Positions 1 to 10,239 are shown, numbered from the stretch's first letter. The stretch: DNA of 64,000 nucleotides from Paraburkholderia humisilvae (GCF_902859855.1 NZ_CADIKH010000032.1:1-64000), one strand, 5' to 3'. Translations and numbers: made by a program. The notes: a model not told the origin generated them from the sequence alone.

Positions 1-107
1 CCGATGCGGAAATGCTCGAGCGAGCGCTGCGTTTGCGCGCCCCATAGCTTGTCGGCGGGGACCTCGACTTCACCCATGCTGTCAGTCTCGGTGCGAACGT
101 TACTCAT
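1..107 (-). CDS. fumC: Class II fumarate hydratase, N-terminal part (cut by left edge)
   Basis: The 35 visible codons read as the start of class II fumarase: a short N-terminus with RTETDSMGEVEVPADKLWG followed by AQTQRSLEHFRIG, the conserved opening of FumC. The enzyme interconverts fumarate and malate in the cytosolic TCA cycle. I place the start at the ATG at 107 because an AGGAGG lies 7 nt upstream; the in-frame ATG at 113 is only 1 nt from it. The catalytic regions are outside the window. The AEC transporter gene ends about 90 bp upstream on the same strand, so the two may be cotranscribed, which fits a dicarboxylate role for the transporter (inference). Confidence 0.9.
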   Translation of the reverse strand, partial: MSNVRTETDSMGEVEVPADKLWGAQTQRSLEHFRI

Positions 108-195
108 TGCCATTCCTCCTTTAACAGGTGACCAGGCGTTAACATCTGAAGCCCAAATGAAAATGCGTCGGGATATGATCCCCGAACCTTCTCAA

Positions 196-1143
196 TCAGA
201 TAATCCGTGCGGACAGGACAATTGCGACCGTGATCGTAGCCACGGAAAGCAACGTGCCGACAAGCGTCGAAGCGGCCGCCTCGTCGGCGTACACGCGATA
301 GCGCAGTGCAAGCATGGAAACGGCGGTCGCGGTGGGGATCGCTCCGGTCAGGAACAATTCGCGTCCCGGAGCGCCGTGCAATCCGAACAGCGTGACCAGG
401 ACAAACATCGCCGCCGGCTGCCCGACATCTTTCAGCAATACGTTGACGGTGATATCCCGATCGATGCGCAGGCGCTGACCGTAGAGCAATAAGCCGAGAG
501 TGAAGAGCGCGACTCCCGCTGCCGCTTGCCCGATCAGATTGAACGAGAGCTCGAGCAACGACGGCGTATGAACGCCGCAGAGGGCAACGATCGCGCCGAT
601 AACCGGCAGCCATACCAAAGGTTGCTTCACCGCGTCGAGCAGGCTCTTCGCAATAAGTGCGCCGGTGCCTTCCCCCGTGTTGTTGCCGCGCTGTCCGATC
701 TGCACCAGAACCAGCGTGAGCGGAATCATCACGATGCTGGTGACCAGATTGCCGACGATGACCGCGAGGATGCCTTGCTGTCCGACGACCGCTTCAAGTA
801 CAGGCAAGCCTGAATAAGCCATGCTGGGGAAGGCGCAAATAAGTGCTGCCAGAGCACTTTCGGCCAGGCTACGGTGAAACAGCCAGCGCATGATCGCAAA
901 GCCGATCGCGTACGGAATCATCAGTCCAACGAGCATCGAGATCAGATAGGGAACGTTCTCGATTGCGGACGGCGACGTTTTCAGTACCCCATTCAGCAAC
1001 GCGAGCGGCAACGCGAACCGCACAACGAAGTCGGCGAATACAGGGGCAGACGTTTTAGGGACGATATTGTATTTGGCGGCAAGCAACCCGAGGGCGACGA
1101 CAAAAACAACCGGAAGCAATGCGGCAAGGATGGTCTGGGTCAT
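196..1143 (-). CDS. AEC (auxin efflux carrier) family transporter
   Basis: A protein of about 315 residues made almost entirely of hydrophobic helices, in the two-bundle pattern of the AEC/malonate-malate carrier family. It starts MTQTILAALLPVVFVVALGL and ends with a helix rich in T, V and I. AEC members export or import organic acids such as malate or malonate across the inner membrane. The ATG at 1143 is chosen because the upstream in-frame stretch (to 1203) is polar and unlike the family; the ribosome site (GGAA) is weak. Adjacency to fumC suggests a C4-dicarboxylate substrate, which is inference only. A perfect inverted repeat lies about 60 bp upstream. Confidence 0.85.
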   Translation of the reverse strand: MTQTILAALLPVVFVVALGLLAAKYNIVPKTSAPVFADFVVRFALPLALLNGVLKTSPSAIENVPYLISMLVGLMIPYAIGFAIMRWLFHRSLAESALAALICAFPSMAYSGLPVLEAVVGQQGILAVIVGNLVTSIVMIPLTLVLVQIGQRGNNTGEGTGALIAKSLLDAVKQPLVWLPVIGAIVALCGVHTPSLLELSFNLIGQAAAGVALFTLGLLLYGQRLRIDRDITVNVLLKDVGQPAAMFVLVTLFGLHGAPGRELFLTGAIPTATAVSMLALRYRVYADEAAASTLVGTLLSVATITVAIVLSARII

Positions 1144-1507
1144 AGTTTTCCATGGGAGACGAGAAACTGGTGGCCAATCGCAATAAGACTCCATCGACAG
1201 CATAGGATGCTCTACTCGTTGCGCATCCTATATTTATCCATCCAACGGCCTATACAAACGTCTAGCTGCTACCAAACGATCGTTGAGCCAACAACAGTCG
1301 GTCGCTATACCGGTCAATCCGTTTGCGCTGCACAAATATCCTGAAGCCCTGTTGTCCAACGCTTAAGCCTGAAAATCGTTTGCCCGCGCTTCTTTCAGTT
1401 TGTATTCGTTCGCAAATTCTTAAGCGAAGCGTTCGTGCGACGAAACCCGTAACGAGCGAAGGTAGCCAAAAAGTGAAGCGCTTCTCACCGGCGCCGCGCG
1501 CGGGTGT
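1144..1507. other. Intergenic region between AEC gene and araC-type gene
   Basis: About 360 bp without a convincing gene. It holds the inverted repeat at 1202-1231 and otherwise mixed-composition sequence. Short open frames here lack a ribosome site and any recognisable motif. Confidence 0.5.
1202..1231. promoter_or_regulatory. Inverted repeat upstream of the AEC transporter (candidate operator)
   Basis: ATAGGATGC (1202-1210) is repeated in inverted form as GCATCCTAT (1223-1231), with perfect 9-bp arms and a 12-bp spacer. It lies about 60 bp upstream of the AEC start with no uridine run, so a protein-binding site is more likely than a terminator. The regulator is unknown; the neighbouring AraC-type protein is one candidate. 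Confidence 0.4.
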
Positions 1508-2461
1508 CTATTCACGTGCCTCGCCCGGCGCCGCCTTGCGGCTTGCCGCATAGTCACGCGGCGTCATGCCGTAGCGTTTCTTGAATACGCGGCTGAAGTG
1601 GGCCGGGCTCACAAAGCCGCACCGATACGCAATTTCCTGAATTGCGTCTTGCGGTGCGCCGGCGAGTAGTTGCGCGGCATGCTGGAGGCGCACTGACCAC
1701 ACATAGCGCATCACCGCCAGTCCATTGGCTTGCAACGCGCGCGTGAGGCTTCGGGCCGACATGTTCAGCTCGGCGGCGATGCTTGGGACACTCAGGTCGG
1801 GGTCGCCAATGCTGCGCGCGATCAGTTGTTTCGCGCGCAGCACGGTAACTGCAAATGATCGACTCGACGCAGACGTGGTGCGTTCGTCGAGCAGCGCGTC
1901 CATCAAATCGAGGCACTGGTCACCAAACCGCGCGAGCAGCGCATCGCTCGCGTTACCGGCCTGCGAGGTCAGATAAAGCATGAACCCCCGTACTGCATCG
2001 ACATCGCACGAGTTCACATCCGGACGGCAGACCATCGGAAAACGGTGGCGCAATCCACGCTCACGCAATGCGGATCTCGGAACATAGAGTGCGGACAGGC
2101 GCGCCGATTCGCGAATTGACTCGTCGTACCGGGTCAGCGGATCGACCACGGCAATGTCCCCGGGCCCGAACTTCATCACTTGCCCGGCTTGCTCGATCGA
2201 CATCGTGCCGCTTTTCACGATTTGCACATAAAGATGCTCATCGTTCCAGGTGCTCCCACGCGTGAACGGCGAGACCGACTGCCACGCGACATCGAGGTTC
2301 GCGATGCCGGTCCTGCCCGCGCGCGCAGTGTACTTCGTCGACGGTCCAAAGCAGGATCGATCGAACCTGCACCTCAAGCCTTGCCTTGACATCGCCTCGA
2401 TCCATGCGTCACGGCACATCGCCACGCCATTCCAGATGTTCTCGCAAAACCGGTCACTCAC
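1508..2461 (-). CDS. AraC family transcriptional regulator
   Basis: A 317-residue protein with an N-terminal AraC-binding-like domain (about residues 1-190) and a C-terminal pair of helix-turn-helix motifs (about 210-310). The second motif shows the family signature around IQEIAYRCGFVSPAHFSRVF followed by KKRYGMTPRDYA. The N-terminal domain resembles the type found in XylS/FeaR-like activators, so it probably senses a small aromatic or amine ligand, but no ligand can be read from sequence. The start is a GTG at 2461 with AAGGA 9 nt upstream. It is transcribed toward the AEC transporter and fumC and may control them. Confidence 0.88.
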   Translation of the reverse strand: MSDRFCENIWNGVAMCRDAWIEAMSRQGLRCRFDRSCFGPSTKYTARAGRTGIANLDVAWQSVSPFTRGSTWNDEHLYVQIVKSGTMSIEQAGQVMKFGPGDIAVVDPLTRYDESIRESARLSALYVPRSALRERGLRHRFPMVCRPDVNSCDVDAVRGFMLYLTSQAGNASDALLARFGDQCLDLMDALLDERTTSASSRSFAVTVLRAKQLIARSIGDPDLSVPSIAAELNMSARSLTRALQANGLAVMRYVWSVRLQHAAQLLAGAPQDAIQEIAYRCGFVSPAHFSRVFKKRYGMTPRDYAASRKAAPGEARE

Positions 2462-3221
2462 AGCGACATTTCCTTTTAGAAATGGATTTTAGTGCGCTCA
2501 CCCAATTCGGTGACTTCGATCGTAGTTGGGTAATGATTAACTGACGCCGCGCGTTGCCTTCAAGTGTGTTTAGTGTCCTAACGATCACCGCACTGCCACG
2601 TCAATTATCACGCTATAAAAATACAAACCAATTAATCAATAATAAGAATTCGTCGAAGACAATCGCCTGACGGCATGGTAAGGATTCCAACATGATTGAA
2701 AGTTATGAAAACATTCAGACGAACAGGTCTGAGCACGCACCGTGAAGAGAAAGGCGGCCGAAATGTTGTTTCTCAGTGGTCCGCGCTCAGGGAAACGGAT
2801 CCGGGAGGCACGCTGGTCCGAGTTCGACCCGCTGCCGTCGTTCGACCCAAGGCATCCCCGGCGGCAGCTTCCAGTACGCAACAGCTACTGCGCACCAAGG
2901 TGAATCCCAGTGGAGGTTTAAAGTGCCTGCCACACTTGTCCAATGGCGTTTGATTGACTATCGTCTTTTCATATCATCTTTTCGTAATGTTCCTTTCCGC
3001 AAAGGCATGCGTTCCGGAGAGAGCGTGACGCTCCTGCCGGTCATCAACGTGTTCGCAAACATACACGCGCACGGGCATTGTCGTCGGCGGCGGTAATGAT
3101 CGTTACGGCCAGAACGGGCTCACCCGACGAGTGTGTCCCATCGAATCCCGCCGCGCCGACATCTCGCAATCTGCAATTCATTTTTGAGGCAATTCCGACT
3201 CCTTGAACAACGGAGGAAGGT
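2462..3221. other. Long intergenic region before autotransporter 1
   Basis: About 760 bp. The first 200 bp are AT-rich (promoter region for the araC-type gene); the rest is of average composition. Open frames of 75-106 codons are present but have no recognisable domain or ribosome site. It could hold decayed coding sequence, but I cannot assign any. Confidence 0.4.
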
Positions 3222-6200
3222 ATGTCCAAGAAAAAGCCTGCCCACGCGTGCGTGAAGGCTTGCGCCAAGGATATCCGCGTAAAACTGTCTCACTCTCCTC
3301 ACCGCCCACGCCGACATGTAAGCATTGCCGTCGCGACGCTTTTTGGCGTCGAAATGCTGGCTGCATTGCCCGTTTCGGCCCAACAACTGATCGTCAACAA
3401 CGGCACCCAGACCCTAAGTTCAAACGCTTCGTATAACCAGGTAACGGTGGGAAGTTCAGGAAGTGGCATCCTTATTGTCACCGGGAGCAACGTCCTGCTG
3501 ACTGGCGTCGGTACGAATCCGACGATTGAACTCGGTAATGGCGGGACTGGCACGCTGACGATCACGAATGGCGGTGGCGTCTTCAGCTTCGGACTGGATG
3601 TTCGTGCGGGAAGTACGTTCGATCTGTCCGGCGCCGGCACTATTCCCACTACCACTGTGCCTGGCGTCGGCCTGCTGAATCTGTCCGGCGCCGGCACAAT
3701 AAATAGCGGCAACAAAGCGCTGGTGGTGGGAGTCGACAACAGTAACCAGATTTTTTCAGGAACGATTGTCAACGCCGGAAACTCGTGGGACCCCAACACC
3801 AGCCCGCACGGGACGTTGGTCAAAGTCGGCGACGGTACACTCACGATCGACGGCGCCACGATCGCCGGTGCTGTGACTAACGGCACCGTTGGCACGGGCG
3901 GCGAAGTCGTGGTCGCGGGAGGCACACTCGCGCAGACCAGCGGTAATACGCGCATCAGCGCACTGACAGTCGGTGTTCCCGTACCGGGCTTCGGAAATAC
4001 CGGGAATCTCGCAGTGAGCGGGGGTACGCTTACCCTGGATACGAGCCTGACCGTGGGTTCTTTCTCCGGTATTGGCACAGTGACGCAAACGAACGGCACG
4101 GTGGTGGTCGAGGCTGGTTGCGGTGATGTTACTCATTGCGCCGCGCTTACCATCGGCAACCAGAGCGGCACCGGCACTTACACGCTCTCCGGTGGCGCCT
4201 TGACGTTCAATGGGCCCGGCTTCGTCATTCTTGGCCGCATGTCGGGCACCGGCACGCTGAACATCAGCGGCGGGCAGATGTCGGTCAATGGAGGAAGCGG
4301 CGGTAGCACGAACTTTATCATCGGCGATAACTCCGCTACTGGTACCGGCACGGTCAATCAGACCGGCGGCACACTGACGATTGCGAACAACGCGAGGCTG
4401 TACCTCTCTGGCACGGGCAACGGTATCTACAACCTGTCGGGAGGCGTTCTGCAGATCGGCGGTAATTCGCTCACGCACAACTACCCGGCCGAAGGCAGTG
4501 CCGGCGGCACCTATGCGTTCAACCTCGGCGGCGGCACGATTCAGGTGCTCGGCACCCCGCTCACGACCGACGTGAATGCAACCCTCTCCGGAGGCACATC
4601 GACCATTGACACCAACGGCCTCGGCGCAACATGGACAGGCGTGCTGGCGGGTGGCGGCGCCCTCAATAAGACTGGCGCGGGCGTGTTGACCCTTACCGCA
4701 GCCAGTCCCTACACCGGAGCCACCACGATATCAGGCGGCACACTGGCCGTCGGCAACGCGCCAAACAGCAGCGCGGCATTGTCGGGCACCAGTCAGCTCA
4801 CGGTTCAACAAGGTGCGACCCTCGGCGGCTACGGCACGGTGGCAGGCAACGTCATGAACGCCGGTACGATCGCCGTTGCGAACGCGCTGCCGAATTTTCA
4901 GGGCAATGGAGGAGGGTCGCTCACCCTGCTGGGAAACCTCTCCAATTCAGGCGTCGTCAATCTCGACGGTGGCACGCCGGGAAACGCCCTACTCGTGCGC
5001 GGCAACTACGCGGACGCTGCCAACGCGACCGTCATCGTTCGTACCGTGCTCAACGAAGGTGGTCCGCTTTCTAACCAGCAAACCGACCGGCTCCTGATAT
5101 CCGGAAACGCAACTGGCACGACCACGGTCATTGTGAATCCTCAGGGGCAAGGAGGACCGGCAATAGGCCTGACCGGCGCCCCGACTTCCACTTCAGGCAT
5201 CTCCGTGGTTCAGGTGGGCGGCTCATCGACCTCCGGGGCATTTGTGCTCGGTAACGCCGACGTCGCGGGCAACGACCCATTTGTCTACCATCTGACGGCC
5301 TACGGGCCATCGGCGGAACATGGACCATCGGCGGCTTCGCAGGCCGACCCGCGAGGCGGAGGCAACACATGGGACTTCCGTCTGCAATCGACGTACACCA
5401 CCCCCGATGGGCCGATAGACCTGCCGCCTGACCAGCCCGCTGACCCCACCGATCCCGATATCCGTCCAGCCGTCGCGCCGCAGGTGTCCGCCTATCTCAC
5501 GGCCCCCCTCGCGTTGTTTCAGGCTGGCATGGTCGACATCAGCACGTTACACCAGAGGTTGGGCGAAATTCGCTACGGCAACCCGTCCGTACCGAGCGCC
5601 CCTGCCTCAGGCGCATTTTCGCTTTCCCCAGCGGAAGCGTTCGTTCGCGCATACGGCGGACAGTACCGATACACAACCAACCGCAGTTTCGATGAGTTTG
5701 GATTTAACACGTCGATAGATACTGCGGCCGTGCAATTCGGTGGAACCGTGTTGCGGCGACAAGATGACTACGGTGTGTGGCGCTATGGGCTCGCGGCCGC
5801 ATTTGGGCACGTCTGGTGGACACCTTCCGCCGTTGACGGCAATAGCAAAGGCGATGCGAACCGGTACACGTTCTACGGGACGGCCACATTTCAATCCAAC
5901 GCCGGGTGGTACGCAGACGGAATCATTTTCGGCGGACTCTTCGATGGCCATGTCTCCACCGATGCGCAGGGCAAGGTCTCCGATCTGGGCGGCACTACGG
6001 TAGGCCTGTCGTTCGAAGCGGGCTATCCGTTTCAGTTGACAAGCGGAGGGCTGTTTTTCGAGCCGCAGGCACAGCTCGTTTGGCAGCACCTGTCGTTCAA
6101 TCGCGAAACGGACACAGACGGAATCGATACCGATCTCGGGGGCCAGGATGACGTGCTGCTGCGCATTGGATTCAGGTTGGCGCAGCCGCTGGAATTCGAC

Positions 6201-6449
6201 AAATACCCCATTACGCCCTACTTCAAGTTCAACTTCCTGCAGCCCCTTAAGGGCGACGGCAGCGTCACCATTGGTAGTGTTCCGTTCGGAACCGGCAAGC
6301 AAGGTTCCGCGATGGAAGTGGGCGGAGGCGTCACGGGTCAATTCACGTCGCGCTTCTCCGTCTTCGCTGATGCGGTATATCAGCACACATTGGTTTCGTA
6401 TGGATCCAACGGATGGGCAGCGAATGCAGGACTACGATACGTATTCTGA
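3222..6449 (+). CDS. Type Va autotransporter, pertactin-like passenger (AT1)
   Basis: A 1075-residue outer-membrane autotransporter. Residues 1-53 form a long basic N-region plus a hydrophobic stretch ending ALPVSAQQ, an extended signal peptide. Residues about 54-560 are Gly/Thr/Asn-rich beta-helix repeats with recurring GTGTLxISGG-type rungs. At about 475-510 is an autotransporter-associated beta-strand repeat (GAGVLTLTAASPYTGATTIS), followed by a stalk region. The last 270-300 residues are the beta-barrel translocator, with alternating aromatic strands and the terminal GLRYVF typical of Bam substrates. The start ATG has GGAGGAAG just upstream. The passenger carries two close cysteines (AGCGDVTHC), unusual for this class. 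No protease triad is visible, so an adhesin or biofilm role is likely (inference). Confidence 0.9.
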   Translation: MSKKKPAHACVKACAKDIRVKLSHSPHRPRRHVSIAVATLFGVEMLAALPVSAQQLIVNNGTQTLSSNASYNQVTVGSSGSGILIVTGSNVLLTGVGTNPTIELGNGGTGTLTITNGGGVFSFGLDVRAGSTFDLSGAGTIPTTTVPGVGLLNLSGAGTINSGNKALVVGVDNSNQIFSGTIVNAGNSWDPNTSPHGTLVKVGDGTLTIDGATIAGAVTNGTVGTGGEVVVAGGTLAQTSGNTRISALTVGVPVPGFGNTGNLAVSGGTLTLDTSLTVGSFSGIGTVTQTNGTVVVEAGCGDVTHCAALTIGNQSGTGTYTLSGGALTFNGPGFVILGRMSGTGTLNISGGQMSVNGGSGGSTNFIIGDNSATGTGTVNQTGGTLTIANNARLYLSGTGNGIYNLSGGVLQIGGNSLTHNYPAEGSAGGTYAFNLGGGTIQVLGTPLTTDVNATLSGGTSTIDTNGLGATWTGVLAGGGALNKTGAGVLTLTAASPYTGATTISGGTLAVGNAPNSSAALSGTSQLTVQQGATLGGYGTVAGNVMNAGTIAVANALPNFQGNGGGSLTLLGNLSNSGVVNLDGGTPGNALLVRGNYADAANATVIVRTVLNEGGPLSNQQTDRLLISGNATGTTTVIVNPQGQGGPAIGLTGAPTSTSGISVVQVGGSSTSGAFVLGNADVAGNDPFVYHLTAYGPSAEHGPSAASQADPRGGGNTWDFRLQSTYTTPDGPIDLPPDQPADPTDPDIRPAVAPQVSAYLTAPLALFQAGMVDISTLHQRLGEIRYGNPSVPSAPASGAFSLSPAEAFVRAYGGQYRYTTNRSFDEFGFNTSIDTAAVQFGGTVLRRQDDYGVWRYGLAAAFGHVWWTPSAVDGNSKGDANRYTFYGTATFQSNAGWYADGIIFGGLFDGHVSTDAQGKVSDLGGTTVGLSFEAGYPFQLTSGGLFFEPQAQLVWQHLSFNRETDTDGIDTDLGGQDDVLLRIGFRLAQPLEFDKYPITPYFKFNFLQPLKGDGSVTIGSVPFGTGKQGSAMEVGGGVTGQFTSRFSVFADAVYQHTLVSYGSNGWAANAGLRYVF

Positions 6450-6661
6450 ACTGTCGAGGCCGCAAGAGCGTCGCCGGGCAAACCAGCGAAGATGAATATC
6501 GATTGATCGTGGGACGGATCGAGCGAAGCCCATTGACTGCTTTCACGTCATCCGCAAGCTGGATGATTACGTGTGCGTCACGATATCGGTCCTGTTCACC
6601 GTGTCTCAACCGGAACGGTCGCCCACGGTTTCCAGTAACGGCCCGGCACTGGCTGCGAACG
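6450..6661. other. Short gap between convergent autotransporter genes
   Basis: 212 bp between the two stop codons. I found no clear uridine-tailed hairpin; transcription from both sides converges here. Confidence 0.5.
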
Positions 6662-9600
6662 TCACCAGTTGAACCGGTATCCCACCTGAGCAAAGACATT
6701 GCGCCGATAGTCGCCGCTGAAGTCATGCGCGTATTTCACGTTCGCATACAGCTCTGAACTTTTGCTGGAGTTGCCCGTGACGCCGACGCCGAGTTCGTAC
6801 CAGGTCTTGCCCAGTTCGTTGTCGAGCGACGTCCCTCCGATCGTGGTCTGCCCCGGCGAGAAAAAGTCGTGCAGCACGTCCGCGGTGAAGTAAGGCGTGA
6901 CGCTTGAGGTCTTTGAATCGTTGCTCAGATTGGCCCTGAAGAGCCGGAAGCCCAAACGGCCGCGCAGCCCGTTCGTTGTATTCGAGCTGATCTCCGAGAT
7001 GCCGTCATCGAAGCGGTTCAGGTGCAGGTACTGGTAGAGCAACTGCGCCTGAGGCTCGATGGCGATGGCGGTCGATCCGAGTGCGAACGGTTTGCCGACT
7101 TCTCCGGAAACGCCGGCGCCAAAGCCGTTCTGCGTGCCACTGTCGCCGAAGACGTCGCCGTACTTGTTGCGATAGTGCGTAAGCTGCCCGACGCCGTCGA
7201 AATAGCTGCCGTCCGGCAGATACTTCGTCCAGTAGCCACCGATCGACTGTGCCTGCGTTTCGACGCTGCCCGTTGAGGTTGGCAGCCCGGCGATGCTGCG
7301 CGCGCTGTCGTCGAAGTCCGCCGAGCTCGAGCCGATCGTCACGGTCGCGCCGGCATGCGTGCTGCCGCCGTTCGCGCCGCGCGAAAGCGTCCAGTCCTTG
7401 CCGAACTGCGCGAAGAAAGTGCGCTCATCGGCCGAGAAGCGATCGCTGGTGTCGGCATCGAGGTTCTGGCCACCGAGGCGGCCCCATACGCCGTTGCTAT
7501 TCGCCGCTTGCCCGGTTTGTCCCGCTTGAGCCGACTCGACGCTTGCCACATCGCCAACCCGCTCGTGCAGGCGGCCGAGGATGGTAAAGCCGTAATCGGC
7601 GTTCAGAAGCGGTGTCATCGAGTAGCCGACCACCGCCGGACGAAAGGCAACCGGCCCCGATGCAGCCGCAGAGGTGGCCGGCGCAGTCGTACCGCCGCCG
7701 GTATCAGTAGGGGTTGTCTGTGCCGCGAGCTGCGAGCGCAGATACCAGTCGTTTGCGTCCGTCGCGCCGCCCTGGAACAGCATGTACTGGAACGCGCCCG
7801 CCTGAACCGGTCCCGCAAGATGAAAACTGTTTGCGGCCGATGTGCCGTTGACCTGCACGAGCTGAATACCGTCGCCGACAGTCCGCGCGCCTGAACCCGA
7901 CTGATTGAGTTTGATCGCCGTCGTGCCGCTGACATTGCCGCCCACCACCAGCCTGTCGGTCTGCGACGCGGCGCCGCCCTGGTTAAGCAGCGTGTTCAGC
8001 ACGACCTGACCATTTGCGCCGGTGTAGTTACCGGTGACGTTCAGCACATTGCCGATCCTGCCGGACGCGGCGGCCAGGTTAACGACACCCGCGTTGTTCA
8101 GATTGCCGCCGATGTTGAACGTGCCGGCGTTGCCCGATGCGAACGCCGATAATGCGTTCGCTGCGGCAATCGTGCCGTTGTTGTTCACTGAACCGAGTAC
8201 CGTGCCGTAGCCACCGAGCGTCGCGCCGGCAGAGACGGTCGTCAGGCCCGAACCGATCGTCGCGTTCGTATGTGCCGCGTCGCCGACTGCGAGCGTGCCG
8301 GCCATCACGTTCGTGCCGCCGGAATAGCTGTTGGCGGCAGTCAGGATTGTCGTTCCCGTGCCGATCTGATTGACACCGCCGGTCCCACTGATCACGTTAT
8401 CGAAAGTGAACACGTCGCTGCGGTTAAAGGCGAGCGTAGCGTCATCGGTAACGTTGCCGAGAATGCTGCCGCTCGTGCCACCGTTGCCGATCTGCAAGGT
8501 GCCCTGCCCAATCGTCCACGGCGTGGCGGTCGTGCCGGTGCCGGTCAGCGCCCAGGTGCTCGTGCCGGTCTTTTCGAAGACATTGAAGTTCTGGTACTGC
8601 GCGGTGTTGCCGATCAATGCGACGTCGAAGACATCGTTCGCGGCGCCGCCAAGAATCAGTGTGTTGGTTACCCCGGCGTTTGCAACGACATTCCCATTGA
8701 TCACCGACCCCGCATCAAGTTCGAGCGTCATTGTCGCGGTTGATGGCGAGGTGAACTGGATCGCATTGGCCTGGCCGCTGCCGGCTTCGATCTTGCCGCT
8801 ATTGATCAGGCTGACGTTTCCGTTGATACCCACCACCGCGACGGCCCCATTGCCACCGAGGATCGTCCCGGTGTTGACGATCGGCTGCGTGCCGCCCGAC
8901 GTGAGGACGCCCACGCCGCCGACCGCAGCGCCGGTCGGGTCCGAACCACCGCTGATCGTACCGCTGTTGATCAACGCCGCTCCGGTGTTGGTCATGCTGA
9001 CGCCAATGCCGCTTGACGTGCCCCCGTTGTTGTTCCCACCCAGGATCGTTCCGGTATTGGTCAGCGTGGTAGCTCCCGACGCATCGACACCGTCTGCTCC
9101 GGACCCGGCGACCGTCGGCGTCCCGCCTTTGATCGTGCCGTTGTTCGTGAACGTCCCGGCGCTCTGCACAGTGACACCCACTCCCGCTGCACTTGCACTT
9201 TCGCCACCCGTGATCGAAGCGTTGTTGATGACGAAGCTTGTCGGGCCCTGGAGTCTCAAACCCTGCGATGCAGCTCCAGCCGCCGTAGCGCCCCCGACAA
9301 TCGTTCCATCAAGGGTCAGCAATCCAAAGGAGGCATTGCCCAGCACCGTAATAGGCGCGCCACTGGTCACGTCGCCAGTCAGCGTGAAGCCTCCGGTATC
9401 GATCGTGACGGAACCGGTCGGTGCCGGCAGCACCGTTCCTGCGGAGAAACTGCTGCCTAGTTCGATGACAGTGGCAACACCGGAAGTGTTGGCCGCTCTG
9501 ATCGCGTTAGCCAGGTCGGTCGAGCTGTTCACTACGGCCTGGGCGCATACCGGCCGTGACAGCGTGCCGGCAACGGCGAGCGCCAGACACGAGAGGGTGA

Positions 9601-9745
9601 AAAATGCACCTCTCCCCGCGCGTCGGTCTGGCGCTCCGGTTGAGGTCTTGCGTGTTCTGCGAACGCCCTTTCCTGAAGCGGTTTCGTCAACGGATACGAC
9701 TTCCTCAAGGTTCCTGCAAGCAAGCCACTGCGCGCGATTGTTCAT
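6662..9745 (-). CDS. Type Va autotransporter, pertactin-like passenger (AT2)
   Basis: An autotransporter of about 1027 residues with the ATG at 9745. The first 70 residues resemble an extended signal peptide: a polar segment with QWLACRNLEEVVSVDETASG, then basic residues, then a hydrophobic core ending PVCAQA. The passenger begins with repeats such as LINSGTISGG and NTGTILGG (beta-helix rungs), followed by a stalk with TILTAANSYSGGTNVMAGTL and GATLGGYGTV that closely parallels AT1. The C-terminal barrel ends VGYRFNW. A longer reading from 9895 is open but adds an untypical, cysteine-containing leader. AT1 and AT2 look like diverged paralogues with different distal passengers. Surface adhesion is the likely role (inference). 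Confidence 0.9.
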   Translation of the reverse strand: MNNRAQWLACRNLEEVVSVDETASGKGVRRTRKTSTGAPDRRAGRGAFFTLSCLALAVAGTLSRPVCAQAVVNSSTDLANAIRAANTSGVATVIELGSSFSAGTVLPAPTGSVTIDTGGFTLTGDVTSGAPITVLGNASFGLLTLDGTIVGGATAAGAASQGLRLQGPTSFVINNASITGGESASAAGVGVTVQSAGTFTNNGTIKGGTPTVAGSGADGVDASGATTLTNTGTILGGNNNGGTSSGIGVSMTNTGAALINSGTISGGSDPTGAAVGGVGVLTSGGTQPIVNTGTILGGNGAVAVVGINGNVSLINSGKIEAGSGQANAIQFTSPSTATMTLELDAGSVINGNVVANAGVTNTLILGGAANDVFDVALIGNTAQYQNFNVFEKTGTSTWALTGTGTTATPWTIGQGTLQIGNGGTSGSILGNVTDDATLAFNRSDVFTFDNVISGTGGVNQIGTGTTILTAANSYSGGTNVMAGTLAVGDAAHTNATIGSGLTTVSAGATLGGYGTVLGSVNNNGTIAAANALSAFASGNAGTFNIGGNLNNAGVVNLAAASGRIGNVLNVTGNYTGANGQVVLNTLLNQGGAASQTDRLVVGGNVSGTTAIKLNQSGSGARTVGDGIQLVQVNGTSAANSFHLAGPVQAGAFQYMLFQGGATDANDWYLRSQLAAQTTPTDTGGGTTAPATSAAASGPVAFRPAVVGYSMTPLLNADYGFTILGRLHERVGDVASVESAQAGQTGQAANSNGVWGRLGGQNLDADTSDRFSADERTFFAQFGKDWTLSRGANGGSTHAGATVTIGSSSADFDDSARSIAGLPTSTGSVETQAQSIGGYWTKYLPDGSYFDGVGQLTHYRNKYGDVFGDSGTQNGFGAGVSGEVGKPFALGSTAIAIEPQAQLLYQYLHLNRFDDGISEISSNTTNGLRGRLGFRLFRANLSNDSKTSSVTPYFTADVLHDFFSPGQTTIGGTSLDNELGKTWYELGVGVTGNSSKSSELYANVKYAHDFSGDYRRNVFAQVGYRFNW

Positions 9746-10239
9746 TCTGGTTCTCTGCCGTCCCGGTATCGCGGGGGACGTTAGCAGAAATGCTTCGACA
9801 GATTCTGAACAATTGTGAACCGTTGCTGCATCACCGGTACGTGCCCGACAAGCATGCGAAGGGGCGCAAGAAAATCGGTTGGACAGCGAACGCATCGGGC
9901 GGCAGGCCGCGACAATGCCGGTTATCGCGGTGGCCCGGCACGCGCTTAGGGACGCATGACTGCGCTCTTCGCTTTCGCAAAGCAGAAATAGCTTGAGACT
10001 TCGTCTGATGAAAGAATACGCGCGGGCGGACTGCCGGAAATCGGGGTTACGATAGTGATCCGAGAATTACACGGCTCAGGAATCCAAAATATTGGAACAG
10101 GTAACGCCCGTCACCATAGCTTCGCAGTCGGGAGCGTTGTCTTAACATCCGGTACGTGACGCTCCGGCCGAACAACTCGATCAGGCGTCGATCCTGTTGC
10201 GGGTCCAGCGTGAATCTTGCCGGAGCGATGCGTTAACCT
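9746..10239. other. Intergenic region between AT2 and the A-T-R synthetase
   Basis: About 490 bp with no recognisable gene, repeat or clear terminator. It should contain the AT2 promoter (reading left) and the 3' end of the synthetase transcript. Confidence 0.4.

Noticed and set aside
2696..3096. Overlapping 75-106 codon frames before autotransporter 1
   Set aside because: No ribosome site, domain or family pattern; composition does not favour coding over the other frames.
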